Source of the DNA: Phycisphaerae bacterium
GTDB lineage: Bacteria; Planctomycetota; Phycisphaerae; Phycisphaerales; UBA1924
Length of the DNA stretch: 64,000 nucleotides
Direction: 5' to 3'
Assembly: GCA_016793805.1 (NCBI GenBank)
Contig: JAEUIZ010000028.1
Span: forward strand, 124,001-188,000
Made by a program: the position numbers and the translations under genes. Of the stretch, positions 62,633 through 64,000 are shown piece after piece; within the stretch, counting starts at the first letter, position 1; each line of letters starts with the position of its first letter. Under the pieces are notes generated by a model. That model saw nothing but the letters and a program-made list of their open reading frames with translations, searched no databases and was not told the DNA's origin.

Positions 62633-64000
62633 CTACCCCACCGAGCAGTGCACCGCCCCGTTTCGCCGCTGCGACTCGGCGCACAGGATCGGCACCACCC
62701 TCGCCGACGTCTCTCGCTCATAGATCGCCGCCGCCGCGCGGTCCAGCGCCGCGTAGAACCCGCCCGTTGCAGGCATGAGCACGATCCCCGGCAGATGCAC
62801 CGCGTTGACGTAGTTCAGCCCCCGATCCGCCTCCGCGAAACTCGGCAGTCCCACCACCCTCATTCCCAGGCGCCGGAGCAACTGCACGAGCGTGCGCCGC
62901 TCCGCGTCCGCGCGCCGGAGCGCCCGCAGGTACGCCGATCCGTGGTCCTCCGGGCGTGAGCCGGGCCCCGCGCCCAGCGACGCGGCAACCACATCGACCG
63001 CCATCAGAAACGCTTCGAGATTCGCCGGGCCAAAGTCCGCCTCGCCCTCGCGGAACGCCTCCGCGAGCGCCTCGGGGAAGTGCCCCGGCCCGACCGCGAC
63101 GCGATCCAGCGCCGCGACCACCCGCGGCACCGCCGCGCCGACCCGCCCCCGCCGCAACTCCTCCCGCGCCGCCCCCGCCTCGGCGCCCGACATGGCGCCG
63201 CTCGCGGCCAGCCCGTCCAGCCCGCGCTCCAGCACGAGCCGCGCCGCCGCCGTCGTGTCGTTCACGAACGCCACGACCCGACCCGAGCCGTCGGCACGCA
63301 CCGAGACCTCGAAATCGGTGTGGAACCCGACCGCCGGCACCACCACCGCCTCGTCCGCGCCCATCTCGACCCGAAGCGCCTCGAGCGCCCCCGCCCCGCT
63401 CCCCGTCGCCGACATGCCCAGCGCCGCGTTCCGATGCACCTCCGCCTCCCCCACCAGCGCCACCACCCGCCCGTTCGCCTCTCGATACGCCAGCACGTTC
63501 CCGCCCTGAAAGACCAGCGGCGACCGCACCACCCGCCCGACCGTTCTCCCCGCACCGCCGCCAAGTTCCCGCCCGACCGCGCGCTCCAACCCCTCCGCCA
63601 GGAACGACTCCCCGGGCACGAAGATCGACCCCTCCTCGCCGCGGCTCGCGAACCGCGGAACCATCCACGCCCACTCATCATCCACCACGCCCGCCCTCGC
63701 GTTGTCCTGGGCCCACTGGGCCACGGGAAGCGACTCGACGACGAACGTCAGCCGCGACGGATCGGCCGCGATCACCCCCGCGAGCGCCTCGGCCACGCCC
63801 GCCGCGTTGCGGTCCTCGACGCTCACGATCGCGCGCACGTCCGGGACCGCCTCGAGCACCTGCCGGACCACGTCAAGCCCCCCGCCGGCACCCACGGCGA
63901 ACCACGCCCGCCCACTCGTGGCCTGGAGGCGCATGGCGCGCGCACGCTCCTGCCCGCTGTCCAGCGCCAGGCGGAACCCCGGCGCGGTGGGCCTCCACGC
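62633..64000 (-). CDS. Agmatine-deiminase/peptidylarginine-deiminase-like protein, 5' partial
   Basis: At least 455 aa; the frame stays open to the window edge and the codons before ATG 63934 (GFRLALDSGQERARA) look coding, so the start lies outside. Motifs of the guanidino-modifying superfamily: QWAQDN near the start of the fold, VFQGGNVLAY (equivalent of EGGN), GFHTDFEVSV (catalytic His/Asp region) and the C-terminal GAVHCSVG, where Cys is the nucleophile, four residues from the end, as in agmatine deiminase. Such enzymes hydrolyse agmatine or arginine-type guanidines. Motif spacing is looser than in typical AguA, so the substrate is uncertain. Confidence 0.7.
   Translation of the reverse strand, partial: AWRPTAPGFRLALDSGQERARAMRLQATSGRAWFAVGAGGGLDVVRQVLEAVPDVRAIVSVEDRNAAGVAEALAGVIAADPSRLTFVVESLPVAQWAQDNARAGVVDDEWAWMVPRFASRGEEGSIFVPGESFLAEGLERAVGRELGGGAGRTVGRVVRSPLVFQGGNVLAYREANGRVVALVGEAEVHRNAALGMSATGSGAGALEALRVEMGADEAVVVPAVGFHTDFEVSVRADGSGRVVAFVNDTTAAARLVLERGLDGLAASGAMSGAEAGAAREELRRGRVGAAVPRVVAALDRVAVGPGHFPEALAEAFREGEADFGPANLEAFLMAVDVVAASLGAGPGSRPEDHGSAYLRALRRADAERRTLVQLLRRLGMRVVGLPSFAEADRGLNYVNAVHLPGIVLMPATGGFYAALDRAAAAIYERETSARVVPILCAESQRRNGAVHCSVG

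Overview
The window looks like chromosomal DNA of a high-GC Planctomycetota bacterium, most likely class Phycisphaerae. The evidence is: paired ECF sigma factor / serine-threonine kinase-TPR genes; secreted proteins ending in a doubled planctomycete 'GC-type' dockerin (NCDGST..P.LN..DF.C..N.F); a PEP-CTERM-like protein; an EF-Tu with a planctomycete-like altered switch I (KTVTI instead of RGITI); and the gene order tRNA-Thr - tuf - rpmG - tRNA-Trp - secE - nusG. I saw no CRISPR array, prophage, integrase, transposase or rRNA gene.

Layout. 0-1.85 kb: a chain of a VOC protein, a secreted YHS protein and a DoxX protein joined by 4-base ATGA overlaps. 2-15 kb (mostly plus strand): GH63-like glycosidase, secreted reprolysin-type metalloprotease, M42-like peptidase, endonuclease IV, TPR lipoprotein, QueF, HNH endonuclease, methyltransferase, MazG-like protein (minus) and sialate O-acetylesterase. 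15-26.2 kb (minus strand): a secreted protein of unknown function, an ATP-grasp protein, futalosine hydrolase, a lipoprotein, DNA polymerase III delta, two coupled RCC1-repeat surface proteins (the first split by two frameshifts, both at simple-repeat tracts) and an M16 peptidase. 26.3-38.7 kb: a signalling island with an ECF sigma/kinase pair at each end in mirror orientation and, between them, a membrane histidine kinase, an FG-GAP surface protein, a DinB protein and a FHA-GAF histidine kinase. 38.9-47 kb: an S41 peptidase, a tRNA-Cys with an extended variable arm, a Tricorn-like lipoprotein protease and a third TPR kinase. 47.2-51 kb: a PEP-CTERM beta-repeat protein and a small membrane protein. 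51-56.2 kb: a Mn/Zn-type ABC uptake operon divergent from a DtxR/MntR-type repressor, with a palindrome between them; both permeases carry their own DtxR-like C-terminal domain. 56.3-58.7 kb: a membrane protein and a Tat-exported phosphoesterase. 59-62.5 kb: the tuf-secE-nusG translation/secretion/transcription cluster. 62.6-64 kb: an agmatine-deiminase-like gene that runs off the window and sits where rplK is usually found.

How it works together. Much of the window serves the cell surface and envelope: secreted proteases, sugar enzymes and anchored repeat proteins, alongside several sensor/kinase/sigma pairs. Two regulatory themes recur. (1) Many genes have a TANNNT -10-like hexamer only 5-7 bases before the start codon and no Shine-Dalgarno, which suggests leaderless mRNAs. 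(2) Metal uptake appears to be regulated both by a repressor and by DtxR-like domains fused to the transporter itself. The genes cut by the window edges are the VOC gene (left) and the deiminase-like gene (right).
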